A stretch of DNA of 38,337 nt from Ruminiclostridium sp. (GTDB lineage: Bacteria; Bacillota; Clostridia; Oscillospirales; Ruminococcaceae). Every line of letters begins with the position of its first letter. The first letter of the stretch is position 1. This document shows, piece by piece, positions 1 to 7,732 of this stretch. Below the pieces are notes generated by a model that was given only the letters and a program-made list of their open reading frames with translations, was not told where the DNA came from and did not search any database. Location: positions 1 to 38,337 of the forward strand of contig JAGAWN010000073.1 in NCBI GenBank assembly GCA_017941355.1, read 5' to 3'. Both the position numbers and the translations under genes were made by a program.

Positions 1-203
1 GCGCTATCGAGAAGCACCATGAAGAAAGATTCCGCGCACTCCTCAACAACATTGATATGCAGAGAGTGTTCGAGAAGAGCGATGAGACTATCTGGGAATG
101 CCGCAACTGCGGACATCTCGTTATCGGCAAGAAGGCTCCCGGTGTCTGTCCTGTATGCGGTCACCCGCAGAGTTTCTTCGAGGTAAGAAAAGAAAACTAT
201 TGA
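1..203 (+). CDS. Rubrerythrin, C-terminal part (partial at window edge)
   Basis: The reading frame is open from base 3 to the TGA at 201-203 and encodes 66 residues. The end of the ferritin-like helix is followed by a rubredoxin-type iron site with two Cys pairs (CRNCG and CPVCG). This is the classic C-terminal module of rubrerythrin, a cytoplasmic non-haem di-iron peroxidase that uses rubredoxin-type electrons to remove hydrogen peroxide in anaerobes. The catalytic four-helix bundle lies outside the window, so intactness cannot be judged. A strong hairpin terminator follows directly. Confidence 0.88.
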   Translation, partial: AIEKHHEERFRALLNNIDMQRVFEKSDETIWECRNCGHLVIGKKAPGVCPVCGHPQSFFEVRKENY

Positions 204-214
204 GTTACATAAAA

Positions 215-311
215 AGCCCCGCACGACGACAGGACGTCGTACAGAAGGTTTCCAAAGACGCGCACGATGCGCGTATAAAAAGAAACCTTCGAGATGCGGG
301 GTCTTTTTTAT
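215..311. terminator. Branched bidirectional intrinsic terminator
   Basis: An outer stem (CCCCGCA with TGCGGGG) encloses a CGACG/CGTCG hairpin and a GAAGGTTTC/GAAACCTTC stem. The second stem carries a further ACGCGCA/TGCGCGT hairpin at its tip. T-runs lie on both outer flanks: TCTTTTTT on the plus side, and A5 (T5 on the minus strand) on the other. It therefore suits termination of rubrerythrin on the plus strand and of hicB on the minus strand. It is larger and more branched than an ordinary terminator. Confidence 0.8.
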
Positions 312-718
312 TTGATATTATTATTCATATTCAACTCATTCTCAAGCGCTTCTTTCAGAAACACAGAGATATTGATACCGTTGTGTTCCGCCTGTGAACA
401 TAACCAAGCAGGCAAAGAAACAGTCTTTTTTATATATTTGTTCTGCATTTTCTCACGGAACGGCGGCATAAATACCTCTACAAGCATAAGCGTCTGATTT
501 CTTTCGATACCTATGCGTTCAAACGGCGTTGGCTCCGGAATAACCTCATTATCGGATTCCATACCATAGATATGCAGCTGCATTGCTTCCTTGGCATTTT
601 TCACTGCATTTTCGATCGAATCGGCACACGGCAGACATCCGGGAAGATCGGGAAACTCAACGGAAATGCCGTCCTCTCCCTTATCAAGTATCGCGGGAAA
701 AATATATGTGTCTTTCAT
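308..718 (-). CDS. hicB: HicB-family antitoxin with C-terminal ribbon-helix-helix domain
   Basis: A 136-residue protein with the two-part HicB build. Residues about 5-65 form the degraded RNase H-like HicB fold (the FPDLPGC motif, then an ENAVKNAKEAM helix). Residues about 98-130 form a ribbon-helix-helix segment (KKTVSLPAWL followed by two helices), expected to bind operator DNA. It should neutralise the adjacent HicA toxin by direct contact and repress the pair. The start follows AGGAGACCGAT. It lies 21 bp downstream of hicA in the toxin-first order usual for hicAB. The stop codon falls inside the branched terminator. Confidence 0.88.
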   Translation of the reverse strand: MKDTYIFPAILDKGEDGISVEFPDLPGCLPCADSIENAVKNAKEAMQLHIYGMESDNEVIPEPTPFERIGIERNQTLMLVEVFMPPFREKMQNKYIKKTVSLPAWLCSQAEHNGINISVFLKEALENELNMNNNIK

Positions 719-739
719 ATCGGTCTCCTTTAATCTCTG

Positions 740-937
740 TTAATCAAAATGCACACCCGACTGCTTTTCTATACTTTTAAGTGTTTTTATCGGAATATCC
801 TTGACAGGGTGTGTTACGGTAACTCTGCCCGGCTTGTTCTTATGCTTGAATTGATGATGATCTCCGCAGCAGGCAACCTCATACCACCCGTCAGCTTTTA
901 GTTTTCTTATCACATCTCTTGAAGAATAACCTTTCAT
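740..937 (-). CDS. hicA: HicA-family mRNA interferase toxin
   Basis: A 65-residue basic protein with the dsRBD-like HicA fold. It has an N-terminal SSRDVIRKLKADGW helix, then GDHHQF at 25-30, which holds the conserved catalytic His (H27/H28), then a strand with VTVTHP and a C-terminal helix (TLKSIEKQSGV). HicA proteins cleave translated mRNA independently of codon sequence. The start follows AGGAGCAGATA. The cysteine pair at 23-24, just before the catalytic motif, is uncommon. All key residues are present, so it is likely functional with HicB. Confidence 0.9.
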   Translation of the reverse strand: MKGYSSRDVIRKLKADGWYEVACCGDHHQFKHKNKPGRVTVTHPVKDIPIKTLKSIEKQSGVHFD

Positions 938-954
938 TATCTGCTCCTGTAATA

Positions 955-983
955 ATTATATCACACATTTATAAATTCGTCAA
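955..983 (-). promoter_or_regulatory. hicAB promoter
   Basis: Read on the minus strand: TTGACG (978-983), a 17-bp spacer and TATAAT (955-960). It lies about 20 bp upstream of the hicA start, so the leader is very short. HicB autoregulation through its ribbon-helix-helix domain is expected from the family but no operator was proven here. Confidence 0.75.
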
Positions 984-998
984 TACACGTTCTGAAAA

Positions 999-1026
999 CA
1001 GCCCTTCCCGAAAACGGAAAGGGCTG
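999..1026 (-). terminator. Intrinsic terminator after the sugar-binding lipoprotein gene
   Basis: CAGCCCTT and AAGGGCTG arms, extended by further GC pairs around one mismatch, form a hairpin followed on the minus strand by TTTTC. It lies 24 bp beyond the stop codon of the solute-binding protein. Confidence 0.75.
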
Positions 1027-1049
1027 CTGCTGATTCAGATATAATGTTA

Positions 1050-2570
1050 TCAGAAACCGAGAGAAGCGTTCATCTCGTCGATGTTTGTGTTGATAACGTT
1101 TGCGTACTCTTCACGAGCCTGCTCGAATGAAGGTTCGGACATATCGTTGATAGGCGCCTTCATGATGTGATCCATAGGAGTATCGCCGGAAGTACCGTGG
1201 ATACCGTCTGTACCTGCACCGTAGGAGAAGTCGAATACAGGTGTGAGAGTTGTAGCGGAAGGATTCTCGAATACGTTCCAAAGCAGATCATAAGCTTCGT
1301 CTGTCCAGTTGTAGTTCTCGAATGCCTGCGCTCTGCCGGCAGCTATAGTGGATTCGTCAGTCTTTGCAAGCATGAGGCACTTGTTCCATGCTCTGTAGGA
1401 ATCGAGGTTGGTGGAACCTGCGCAGAGTGCGTAACCGAATACGTCATAGTTGCAGGGATGTCCCTCTGCGTTCGGATTCTTGGGTCCCGGTACGAAGAAT
1501 ACGTCGTCGTTCTCGATGCCGACTTTCTTCATGTACTTGTACAGGTCACCCTGCCACCACCAGTCGCCCTGTGTCATGAACAGTGTATCGCCTGCGAGCC
1601 AAGCCTTGTCGTTTACAGACCAGCCGTTCTCAACCAGCGGGTAGCGGTAGTTCTGCTCACAGAGAGTTCTGATTACCTGAGCTGCACGCTCGATCTCGGG
1701 TGTGTAGAGGTTGTTTACGATCTTGCCGCTGTCGTCCATACCGATCATCGGTATGCCTGCGGAGTTCATGATAGAGGACTGTATGTACCAGCCGTCAACG
1801 AGGTACTTATTCTCGCCTGTCTGCTGGAACTGCTTGCCCATGTCGAGCATGTGATCCCAGTCCCACTCACCGTCAAGGAAGAGCTGGTAAGGATCCGGCA
1901 GACCTGCTTCTTCAAGAATGCTTCTGCGGTAATACCAAAGATCTTCTACTCTGAACTGGTTTACGGGGCAGTACATTTTGCCGTTCCACTTGATCTGTGC
2001 GCTGATCTCACGGTAACCGTCCCACTCGGGGCCGCTCATGTCGATAACGTCGTCGATAGGCTGGAACATATTTCTGTATGCTGTGTAGGGGAAGCAGAGA
2101 GTTGTGAACTCGAACATATCCGGTGAATCGCCGGAAGCCACCATCTGCGCAAGCTTGTCATAGCCTGTACCGTAAGCATAGCTGCTCCATACTATGATAG
2201 CGTCCTTGTAATCGCCGTAGGAAGCCTCGCCCTCCTCCGGAATGCCGTAATTCTGTCTGAATATCTCGTACTCAGCAGTGTTTTCCTCGTTATACCATGC
2301 GGAGAGGAATATGAGCTTTTTCTCGGGGTGCAGTTCTTCTTCAACAGCTATATTGGAAGCAGCGTCCTGAACGCCCTCGTTCTGACCGAATGTTTCGGCA
2401 GTTGTAAGCTCTGTTGTTGTGGTAGCAGCCGTGGTCTGTGCAGCATCTCCGCCGCCGTTCGCACTGTCACCGCCGCCCTGTGTTCTTCCGCCGCCGCCTC
2501 CGCAGGAACCGGCACCGATAACGGTTGCCATTGCGAGAGCACCGGCAAGTAATTTGTTGATCTTCTTCAT
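1050..2570 (-). CDS. Extracellular sugar-type solute-binding lipoprotein (family 1)
   Basis: Residue 1 is placed at MKKINKLLAGALA because GGAGGAACAGAT lies just before this ATG; an upstream in-frame ATG has no such site. The protein is 506 residues. It has a type II signal peptide ending in GAGSC, a Gly run, and a Gly/Ala/Thr-rich surface linker to about residue 75. The remainder resembles family 1 sugar-binding proteins, with SGDSPDMFEF near the ligand cleft and WNGKMYCPVN. Such proteins deliver oligosaccharides to an ABC permease in the membrane. No permease or ATPase gene is next to it, so it must pair with one encoded elsewhere. It is divergent from GH43/GH27 glycosidases, which suggests plant glycan utilisation. 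Confidence 0.85.
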   Translation of the reverse strand: MKKINKLLAGALAMATVIGAGSCGGGGGRTQGGGDSANGGGDAAQTTAATTTTELTTAETFGQNEGVQDAASNIAVEEELHPEKKLIFLSAWYNEENTAEYEIFRQNYGIPEEGEASYGDYKDAIIVWSSYAYGTGYDKLAQMVASGDSPDMFEFTTLCFPYTAYRNMFQPIDDVIDMSGPEWDGYREISAQIKWNGKMYCPVNQFRVEDLWYYRRSILEEAGLPDPYQLFLDGEWDWDHMLDMGKQFQQTGENKYLVDGWYIQSSIMNSAGIPMIGMDDSGKIVNNLYTPEIERAAQVIRTLCEQNYRYPLVENGWSVNDKAWLAGDTLFMTQGDWWWQGDLYKYMKKVGIENDDVFFVPGPKNPNAEGHPCNYDVFGYALCAGSTNLDSYRAWNKCLMLAKTDESTIAAGRAQAFENYNWTDEAYDLLWNVFENPSATTLTPVFDFSYGAGTDGIHGTSGDTPMDHIMKAPINDMSEPSFEQAREEYANVINTNIDEMNASLGF

Positions 2571-2615
2571 ATCTGTTCCTCCAAAAAAGGGTTTAAGTCC
2601 GTCATTAACAGACTT

Positions 2616-2629
2616 GTGTATAAATACAC
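2616..2629. promoter_or_regulatory. Short palindrome in the leader of the solute-binding protein gene
   Basis: GTGTAT-AA-ATACAC is a perfect 6-bp inverted repeat 46 bp upstream of the binding protein ATG. It sits just downstream of a plausible minus-strand -10 (TATAAT, 2644-2649). The position suits a repressor operator. No regulator gene is adjacent. Confidence 0.35.
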
Positions 2630-2672
2630 CTTTACACTTTTTTATTATACACGCAAAAATCAATAAAAACAA

Positions 2673-2701
2673 TTGACAAATTCAATAAATGATATTATAA
2701 T
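2673..2701 (+). promoter_or_regulatory. Promoter of the GH43-GH27 gene run
   Basis: Perfect TTGACA (2673-2678), a 17-bp spacer and perfect TATAAT (2696-2701), set in very AT-rich DNA. The leader to the GH43 start is about 65 bp. Confidence 0.8.
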
Positions 2702-2774
2702 ATTTTATAACATTTAACTTAAATAAAAGGATTAAATGTAGTTTTTGACTTAAATATAAACAGGAGGAGCATCA

Positions 2775-4238
2775 ATGACATATCGAAATCCGGTAATAAA
2801 GGGGTTCTACCCGGATCCGTCCGTATGCTGCGCCTACGGTAAATATTACCTTGCGGCAAGCTCGTTTCAGTATTTTCCCGGAGTACCGCTGTTTGAGAGC
2901 GACGATCTGGTGAACTGGACGCAGATAGGTTTTGCACTGACACGTCCGGAACAGGTCATGCTCGACAAGATAGGAAGCTCCGGCGGAGTTTTCGCGCCGA
3001 CACTGAGGTTTCACAACGGACGTTTCTATCTTGTGACTACGAACGACACCACACATGAAAATTTTTATGTCTGGACAGACGATATCTACGGCGAATGGTC
3101 TGACCCGATAACCGTGGATCAGAGCGGTATAGATCCCTCCCTGCTCTTCGATGAGGGCAAAGTGTACTTTCTGAGCAACGGCGAGGACGACAGCGGAGTT
3201 TCCGGCGTGGTGCAGTGCGAGATCGACATACTCACCGGCCGCAAGCTTACTCCCAGCCGGTGCATCTGGCAGGGTTCCGGCGGCAGGTTCCTCGAAAGCC
3301 CGCACATGTACAACATCGACGGCATCTATTATCTCATGGCGGCGGAGGGCGGCACGGAGTACGGTCACATGATTACCTGCGCCCGCTCCGACAGTCCGTG
3401 GGGACACTTTGAAAGCTGCCCGCGGAACCCGGTTCTCACCAACCGCAACAAGGCTCCATACATCATTCAGGGCATAGGTCACGGCGATCTGATACAGGAC
3501 AAAAACGGAAACCGGTACATTCTCTGTCTCGGCTTCCGGCAGATACACCGCTGGATGACTTTCCACCATCTGGGACGGGAAGTATTCCTCGTTCCGGTCA
3601 CATTCGGGAACGACGGCTGGTTCACGGCAGGACATGACGGTACCTGCGACGAATATTACGATATCGAGGGTGACTTCCCTCAGGAAGAAAAGCGGATCTT
3701 CACATTTGAGAACACCCTGTGGAACGTTGACTGGCAGTACCTGCGCAAGCCCGTACCGGAGAACTATATATTCGACAAAGACCGTCTCACGCTGAAAGGT
3801 ACGAACATAACGCTTGACGATACCGACTCTCCCACTTTCATCTGTATGCACCAGCGTGATTTCTGCTTCAGGCTCCGTACAAAAGTAAGCATCGACGCGG
3901 GAGAAGCGGGGCTGACGCTGTATCACTGCGAAACCGAGCATTACGACATAGCAGTACGCAGGACGGACAAGGGATTTGAAGCTGTCCTGCGGCTGAACAT
4001 AGGCGGTATAAAACATGAACAGGCGACTGTTTATATTCCGGACGGGAGTGCCGATATCTCCGTTGCAGCCGACAATCTGAGCTATGTGTTCATGGTGAAC
4101 GGACTGATGATCGGCAGCGCGGACACCAAATACCTGTCCAGCGAGGTCTGCGGCGGCTTCACCGGAACGGTCATAGGGCTGTACGCAACCGGGCAGAACA
4201 CAGCGGATTTTACGGATTATGAAATTAAATATGAATAA
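2775..4238 (+). CDS. Glycoside hydrolase family 43 (beta-xylosidase / alpha-L-arabinofuranosidase type)
   Basis: A 487-residue protein with no signal peptide, so it likely acts in the cytoplasm on imported oligosaccharides. The N-terminal five-bladed propeller has the three acidic residues of GH43: D14 in the FYPDPS motif (general base), D120 in GIDPSL (pKa modulator) and E174 in FLESPH (general acid). Residues about 310-487 form a C-terminal beta-sandwich of the kind common in GH43 xylosidases. The start follows an AGGAGGAGCATCA site. It is the first gene of a run with a GH27 enzyme 18 bp downstream. Whether the substrate is xylosidic or arabinosidic cannot be settled from the sequence alone. 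Confidence 0.9.
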   Translation: MTYRNPVIKGFYPDPSVCCAYGKYYLAASSFQYFPGVPLFESDDLVNWTQIGFALTRPEQVMLDKIGSSGGVFAPTLRFHNGRFYLVTTNDTTHENFYVWTDDIYGEWSDPITVDQSGIDPSLLFDEGKVYFLSNGEDDSGVSGVVQCEIDILTGRKLTPSRCIWQGSGGRFLESPHMYNIDGIYYLMAAEGGTEYGHMITCARSDSPWGHFESCPRNPVLTNRNKAPYIIQGIGHGDLIQDKNGNRYILCLGFRQIHRWMTFHHLGREVFLVPVTFGNDGWFTAGHDGTCDEYYDIEGDFPQEEKRIFTFENTLWNVDWQYLRKPVPENYIFDKDRLTLKGTNITLDDTDSPTFICMHQRDFCFRLRTKVSIDAGEAGLTLYHCETEHYDIAVRRTDKGFEAVLRLNIGGIKHEQATVYIPDGSADISVAADNLSYVFMVNGLMIGSADTKYLSSEVCGGFTGTVIGLYATGQNTADFTDYEIKYE

Positions 4239-4256
4239 TATAAGGGAGGTCAGACC

Positions 4257-5525
4257 ATGTTAAACTTTACAGAAAAAGCCCCTATGGGCTGGAACAGCTG
4301 GGATTGCTGGGGTGCGGCGGTAAACGAGGATACAGTGCGCAAGAACGCCGAATTCATCTCGAAAAACCTCAAAAAGTACGGCTGGGAGTACGTCGTTGTG
4401 GATATCCAGTGGAGCGCGGCAAACGCTAAGAACCATGAGTACGAGCCGTTTGCTGAGCTGTGCATGGACGAGTATTCGCGCCTTATCCCCGCAGAGAACA
4501 GATTTCCGTCGTCCGCCGGCGGAAAGGGCTTCGCACCGCTTGCGGACTACGTTCACTCGCTCGGACTGAAATTCGGTATCCACATAATGCGCGGTATCCC
4601 GCGGCAGGCAGTTCACCGCAACACGAAGATACTGCATTCCGAACGCACTGCCCGCGAGATAGCAAAGACCGACAGCATTTGTCAGTGGAACACAGATATG
4701 TACGGCGTTGACCCCGCAAAGGACGGCGCAAAGGCTTACTATGACAGCATTTTCAGACTGTACGCAAAGTGGGGCGTGGATTTCGTCAAGTGCGATGACA
4801 TCGCGCGCGAGTTTCCGCACGCGGAAAGCGAACTGATAATGCTCAGCAAGGCGCTTCAGGACTGTCCTATCGAAATGGTGCTGAGTCTCTCGCCGGGACC
4901 CGCTCCGCTGGAAAAAGCCGAGCTGTTCAAGCAGATCTCAAATATGTGGCGCATCACCGATGACTTCTGGGACAAGTGGGAGCTTCTGTACGCTATGTTT
5001 GAGCGCTGCGAGAAATGGTGTACCCACACAGGCGCGGGACACTGGCCGGACGCGGATATGCTGCCGCTGGGCGCGATACTGCAGGACTACTCGCCCGACA
5101 GCCGCACGAAGTTCACACCGGACGAACAGATAACGATGATGTCCCTCTGGTGCATCTTCCGCTCTCCCCTTTTCATGGGCGGCGATCTGACAAAATGCGA
5201 CGATATGACGCTCAAACTGCTGACGAACGAGAAAATACTGCAAATGCACAGCAACGCGAGAAACGCGCATCAGGTATGGCGCAGGACTATCGACGGCACA
5301 GAGCATATCCTCTGGACTGCGAACGACGTGAACGGCGGTACATACGCTGCCGTGTTCAACACGGGCGACAAGGAAAGCAAGGTAGATATACCGCTGAAAG
5401 ACCTCGAGATAACGGGAACATTCACCTGCACCGAGCTGTGGAGCGGACTCAGTGCGCCTATTGCGAACAAGATCAGCGCGCGGCTCACCCCACACGGCGC
5501 AAAGGTGTTCAGACTTTCGAGATGA
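4257..5525 (+). CDS. Glycoside hydrolase family 27 (alpha-galactosidase / beta-L-arabinopyranosidase type)
   Basis: A 422-residue cytoplasmic (beta/alpha)8-barrel enzyme. Seen: the family opening MGWNSWDCWG at 10-19, VVVDIQW near 46-52, the nucleophile region FVKCDD with D180, and WRITDD at 231-236, where D235 is the likely acid/base. A small C-terminal beta domain follows (about 335-422). The retaining mechanism is known for the family. The ribosome site GGGAGG lies 8 bp before ATG, and the gene starts 18 bp after GH43. Most GH27 members are alpha-galactosidases, but the KCDD form and the linkage to GH43 leave arabinopyranose as an alternative substrate. Confidence 0.88.
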   Translation: MLNFTEKAPMGWNSWDCWGAAVNEDTVRKNAEFISKNLKKYGWEYVVVDIQWSAANAKNHEYEPFAELCMDEYSRLIPAENRFPSSAGGKGFAPLADYVHSLGLKFGIHIMRGIPRQAVHRNTKILHSERTAREIAKTDSICQWNTDMYGVDPAKDGAKAYYDSIFRLYAKWGVDFVKCDDIAREFPHAESELIMLSKALQDCPIEMVLSLSPGPAPLEKAELFKQISNMWRITDDFWDKWELLYAMFERCEKWCTHTGAGHWPDADMLPLGAILQDYSPDSRTKFTPDEQITMMSLWCIFRSPLFMGGDLTKCDDMTLKLLTNEKILQMHSNARNAHQVWRRTIDGTEHILWTANDVNGGTYAAVFNTGDKESKVDIPLKDLEITGTFTCTELWSGLSAPIANKISARLTPHGAKVFRLSR

Positions 5526-5573
5526 ACGTAACCGATTTTACCGATAATACAATTTACAACAGGAGATAACAAA

Positions 5574-6386
5574 ATGAAGAAAGCAGTATTGAAACTATTC
5601 GCCGTGGTGATCGCCGCAGCAATGACGCTCTGCTCATGCGGACAGATAGGTGAGGCGGCATCACAGCTGGCGGGAGCGGTGGTAAGTTCCGCAGGAGCGG
5701 AATTGTCCTCCGCGATGTCTGAGGGAGCCGCGGATCTCGCCGAGGGAATGAACGAACTTAAAAGCGGTCTTAACGAAATGTCCGGCGCAGTATCGAGCGC
5801 GGTGTCCGAGGGTGCCGACGAGTTCTCGAACGGTATGGAGGAACTGAAAGACGGACTCGGAGAAGTCTCAAGCGGACTTGAAAGCGCGGGCGGTGTCGTT
5901 TCCGAACACATCGGCAACATTGCCGGTGACATAGGCTCGCGTGTATCGGACGGGCTTTCGGAGATCCCTCAGGTGATAGAAAGCGTTCAGAGCGAGGTTT
6001 CCGGAGAACTGAGCGAAATTGCCGACAACGTAGGTTCCGAACTTTCGGAGGCTGCCGAAAAGATCACGACTGCCGCTTCCTCGGAGGATACAACGACAGC
6101 TCCGAAAGAAACAAAGACCTACAAATTCCGCAATCAGAAGCGCTATGACGAGCATTATGAGAAGCACGGCGCCGAGTTCGGAAACATCACGAAAGAGGAA
6201 TATCTCCAGCTTGCGAACGACCTTATCAACTCTGATTCAGACCGGGTACTGCACAAATACTCCGATGACGGCGACTATATGTATTTCGATCAGGACACAA
6301 ACTATTTCCTTGTGCTTTCGGAGGACGGCTACATCAGAACATTCTTTATCCCGACAGCGGGAATAAACTACTGGAACAGACAGTGA
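5574..6386 (+). CDS. Lipoprotein with helical repeat stalk and C-terminal toxin-like (BECR-type RNase) domain
   Basis: A 270-residue protein. The signal peptide ends in the lipobox LCSC (Cys22). Residues about 25-165 are an Ala/Ser/Glu/Gly-rich helical stalk with a loose 11-residue periodicity (GMNELKSGL, GMEELKDGL). Residues 182-270 form a compact domain. It has a KRYDEHYEKHGAEFG opening, an EEYLQLAND helix, and an ending rich in strands (YFLVLSEDGYIRTFF, then INYWNRQ). This pattern closely resembles C-terminal domains of LXG and other polymorphic toxins of the barnase/EndoU/colicin/RelE-like fold. Candidate catalytic residues are H194, H198, R255 and the terminal NRQ. Being lipid-anchored rather than secreted is unusual. 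The toxin assignment is from motif memory and is not proven. Confidence 0.65.
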   Translation: MKKAVLKLFAVVIAAAMTLCSCGQIGEAASQLAGAVVSSAGAELSSAMSEGAADLAEGMNELKSGLNEMSGAVSSAVSEGADEFSNGMEELKDGLGEVSSGLESAGGVVSEHIGNIAGDIGSRVSDGLSEIPQVIESVQSEVSGELSEIADNVGSELSEAAEKITTAASSEDTTTAPKETKTYKFRNQKRYDEHYEKHGAEFGNITKEEYLQLANDLINSDSDRVLHKYSDDGDYMYFDQDTNYFLVLSEDGYIRTFFIPTAGINYWNRQ

Positions 6387-6399
6387 CGGAGGTGCGCAA

Positions 6400-6591
6400 A
6401 TGCTGAAATGTGCTTGCTGCGGTCAGCCGACAGTAAATGAGGAATATGATATCTGCCGTGTCTGCGGCTGGGAGCGTGACCATGTTCAGGAACGCTTCAT
6501 AGGTATGCGCGGAGGCGCAAACAAACTGTGTCTCGCGGAAGCGAGAGAGCTTTTCCGGGAGACAGGAAGTTCGGAACCGGAAAAAGAATGA
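6400..6591 (+). CDS. Small CPCC-type cysteine-rich zinc-ribbon protein
   Basis: A 63-residue protein that starts 13 bp after the toxin-like lipoprotein, with a GGAGG site. The N-terminal zinc ribbon has C4, C6 and C7 (CACCG) and C19/C22 (CRVCGWE), followed by a GGANKLCLAEARE helix. This is the layout of the cysteine-rich CPCC family. Members of that family recur next to polymorphic-toxin genes and are proposed immunity or accessory factors. The tight coupling to the lipoprotein suggests such a partnership here, but no function has been shown. Confidence 0.6.
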   Translation: MLKCACCGQPTVNEEYDICRVCGWERDHVQERFIGMRGGANKLCLAEARELFRETGSSEPEKE

Positions 6592-6593
6592 CA

Positions 6594-6786
6594 AAAACCC
6601 CGGAAGTGAGATATCTTCCGGTGTCAGTCTGTCGAAAAAGTTCCTTTTTTCGACAGACGTCCTACGCGGACAGCGGCAGGGCGGACCCTGCACCCATGCC
6701 GTTTCACGGAGATTCGAGCATCTGTGGAAAGATATAAGGCTTTATTGACAAACAAAACCCCGGAAGTGAGATATCTTCCGGGGTTT
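6594..6786. repeat. Terminator duplicated as 28-bp direct repeats around a hairpin-rich spacer
   Basis: The same 28 bases occur at 6594-6621 and 6754-6781 (A4-C4 then GGAAGTGAGATATCTTCC and GG). The second copy continues into GGTTTTT, giving a complete hairpin that terminates in both directions: the glycosidase/toxin run on plus and the ppk operon on minus. The first copy lacks the closing Gs and the T-run. Between them lies a 13-bp perfect stem with a 6-base loop (6627-6658), then a GCAGGG/CCCTGC hairpin and apparently non-coding sequence. No open frame in the spacer looks real. Confidence 0.75.
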
Positions 6787-6789
6787 TTA

Positions 6790-7728
6790 CTATTCTGCAA
6801 GTTTGTATTTTTCAACGAAAGCTTCAATGCTTTCATCACTCTGCGGGTCAAATCCGCTGTCACACGGGATAAGGCTCCAGTTCTCCGCTGCCTCATTCTT
6901 CTCACCGGGAGCAAGAGTTTTCAGCACTCCGAGCGTTTCGATCTCGATAATATGCCGATCGGTGAAAGTCTCGAAGTTGCAGCCGCCGTCCGGGTAATGC
7001 ACGCCGCGTTCATATCCGAAAGATTTGCGGAATATCTGACCGTCGGAGACATAAGCGCACCAGCCGTCGATGTTGTTCATGCCTATCTTGAACTTCTCCG
7101 GCTTGTCCGTCTGGCGCAGAGTAAGATACTTGTTGCTGATGTACAGGCGTTCATCGCGGATATCGGTGTACTCCCACAGGATAAGACGGCGGTTGGACAA
7201 AAGCCCGGTCTGTTCCCTGCTCTGCGGAACTATCAGAGTCCCGCCTTTCTCGCCGACTGTCATGCACCACGGCGACAGCCTTATAGGCTTGTCGGAGATG
7301 TTTTCGATAGAATGATACACGGTAATACCACTGCCGTTCTCAGCAAGCGTCACGCGCATGACGTGCTGCTCTCCCACCTTTGTGCGGGGAGCGGGCGTGA
7401 ATGTGACAGTACCGCCGCTTATATCATACCGTACCGGGGAATTGTCGGGGGTGTAGCTTTCCGGAAAGCTCTCCGGGCTTGACCAGAGCCGATGTCCGCC
7501 GTAAATATACCAGTTCTCGTCTGTACCGAAGAACCTATGCAGTTCGTCCGAATCCCGATAAGTGCTGCGCTGCGTATCCTCGTTCAGAACATTCCTGCAC
7601 CCGTCCAGTGCGTAACTGATGATGCGGGGTCCCACATCGACGGTGATGCGCGCAGTGACCGTGCCGTTGCTCATTACAAGGCATTTTCCGAAATTTCCGT
7701 ATTCTTCCTCAAAAATTCTGATGCTCAT
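6790..7728 (-). CDS. DUF4380-family protein (aldose-epimerase-like fold, function unknown)
   Basis: The start is set at MSIRIFEEEY because GGAGTGAAACT precedes it and the ATG lies only 4 bp after tmcAL; an upstream in-frame ATG would sit deep inside tmcAL. The 312-residue protein has DVGPRIISYAL at about 28-38 and GGHRLWSSPE at about 75-84, both hallmarks of DUF4380. This is an all-beta family related in fold to galactose mutarotase-like carbohydrate-binding proteins. No signal peptide is present, so it is cytoplasmic. It is the last gene of the ppk operon. A sugar-binding or epimerase role is only suggested by the fold. Confidence 0.75.
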   Translation of the reverse strand: MSIRIFEEEYGNFGKCLVMSNGTVTARITVDVGPRIISYALDGCRNVLNEDTQRSTYRDSDELHRFFGTDENWYIYGGHRLWSSPESFPESYTPDNSPVRYDISGGTVTFTPAPRTKVGEQHVMRVTLAENGSGITVYHSIENISDKPIRLSPWCMTVGEKGGTLIVPQSREQTGLLSNRRLILWEYTDIRDERLYISNKYLTLRQTDKPEKFKIGMNNIDGWCAYVSDGQIFRKSFGYERGVHYPDGGCNFETFTDRHIIEIETLGVLKTLAPGEKNEAAENWSLIPCDSGFDPQSDESIEAFVEKYKLAE

Positions 7729-7732
7729 AGTT

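Noticed and set aside
1167-2126. A 319-codon plus-strand frame inside the sugar-binding lipoprotein gene
   Set aside because: It is antisense to a clear lipoprotein, and its sequence is Val/Cys-rich with no motifs.
2772-4016. A 414-codon open frame on the minus strand inside the GH43 gene
   Set aside because: It has no ribosome site or family motifs and is antisense to a clear glycosidase with catalytic residues. It is a by-product of codon bias.
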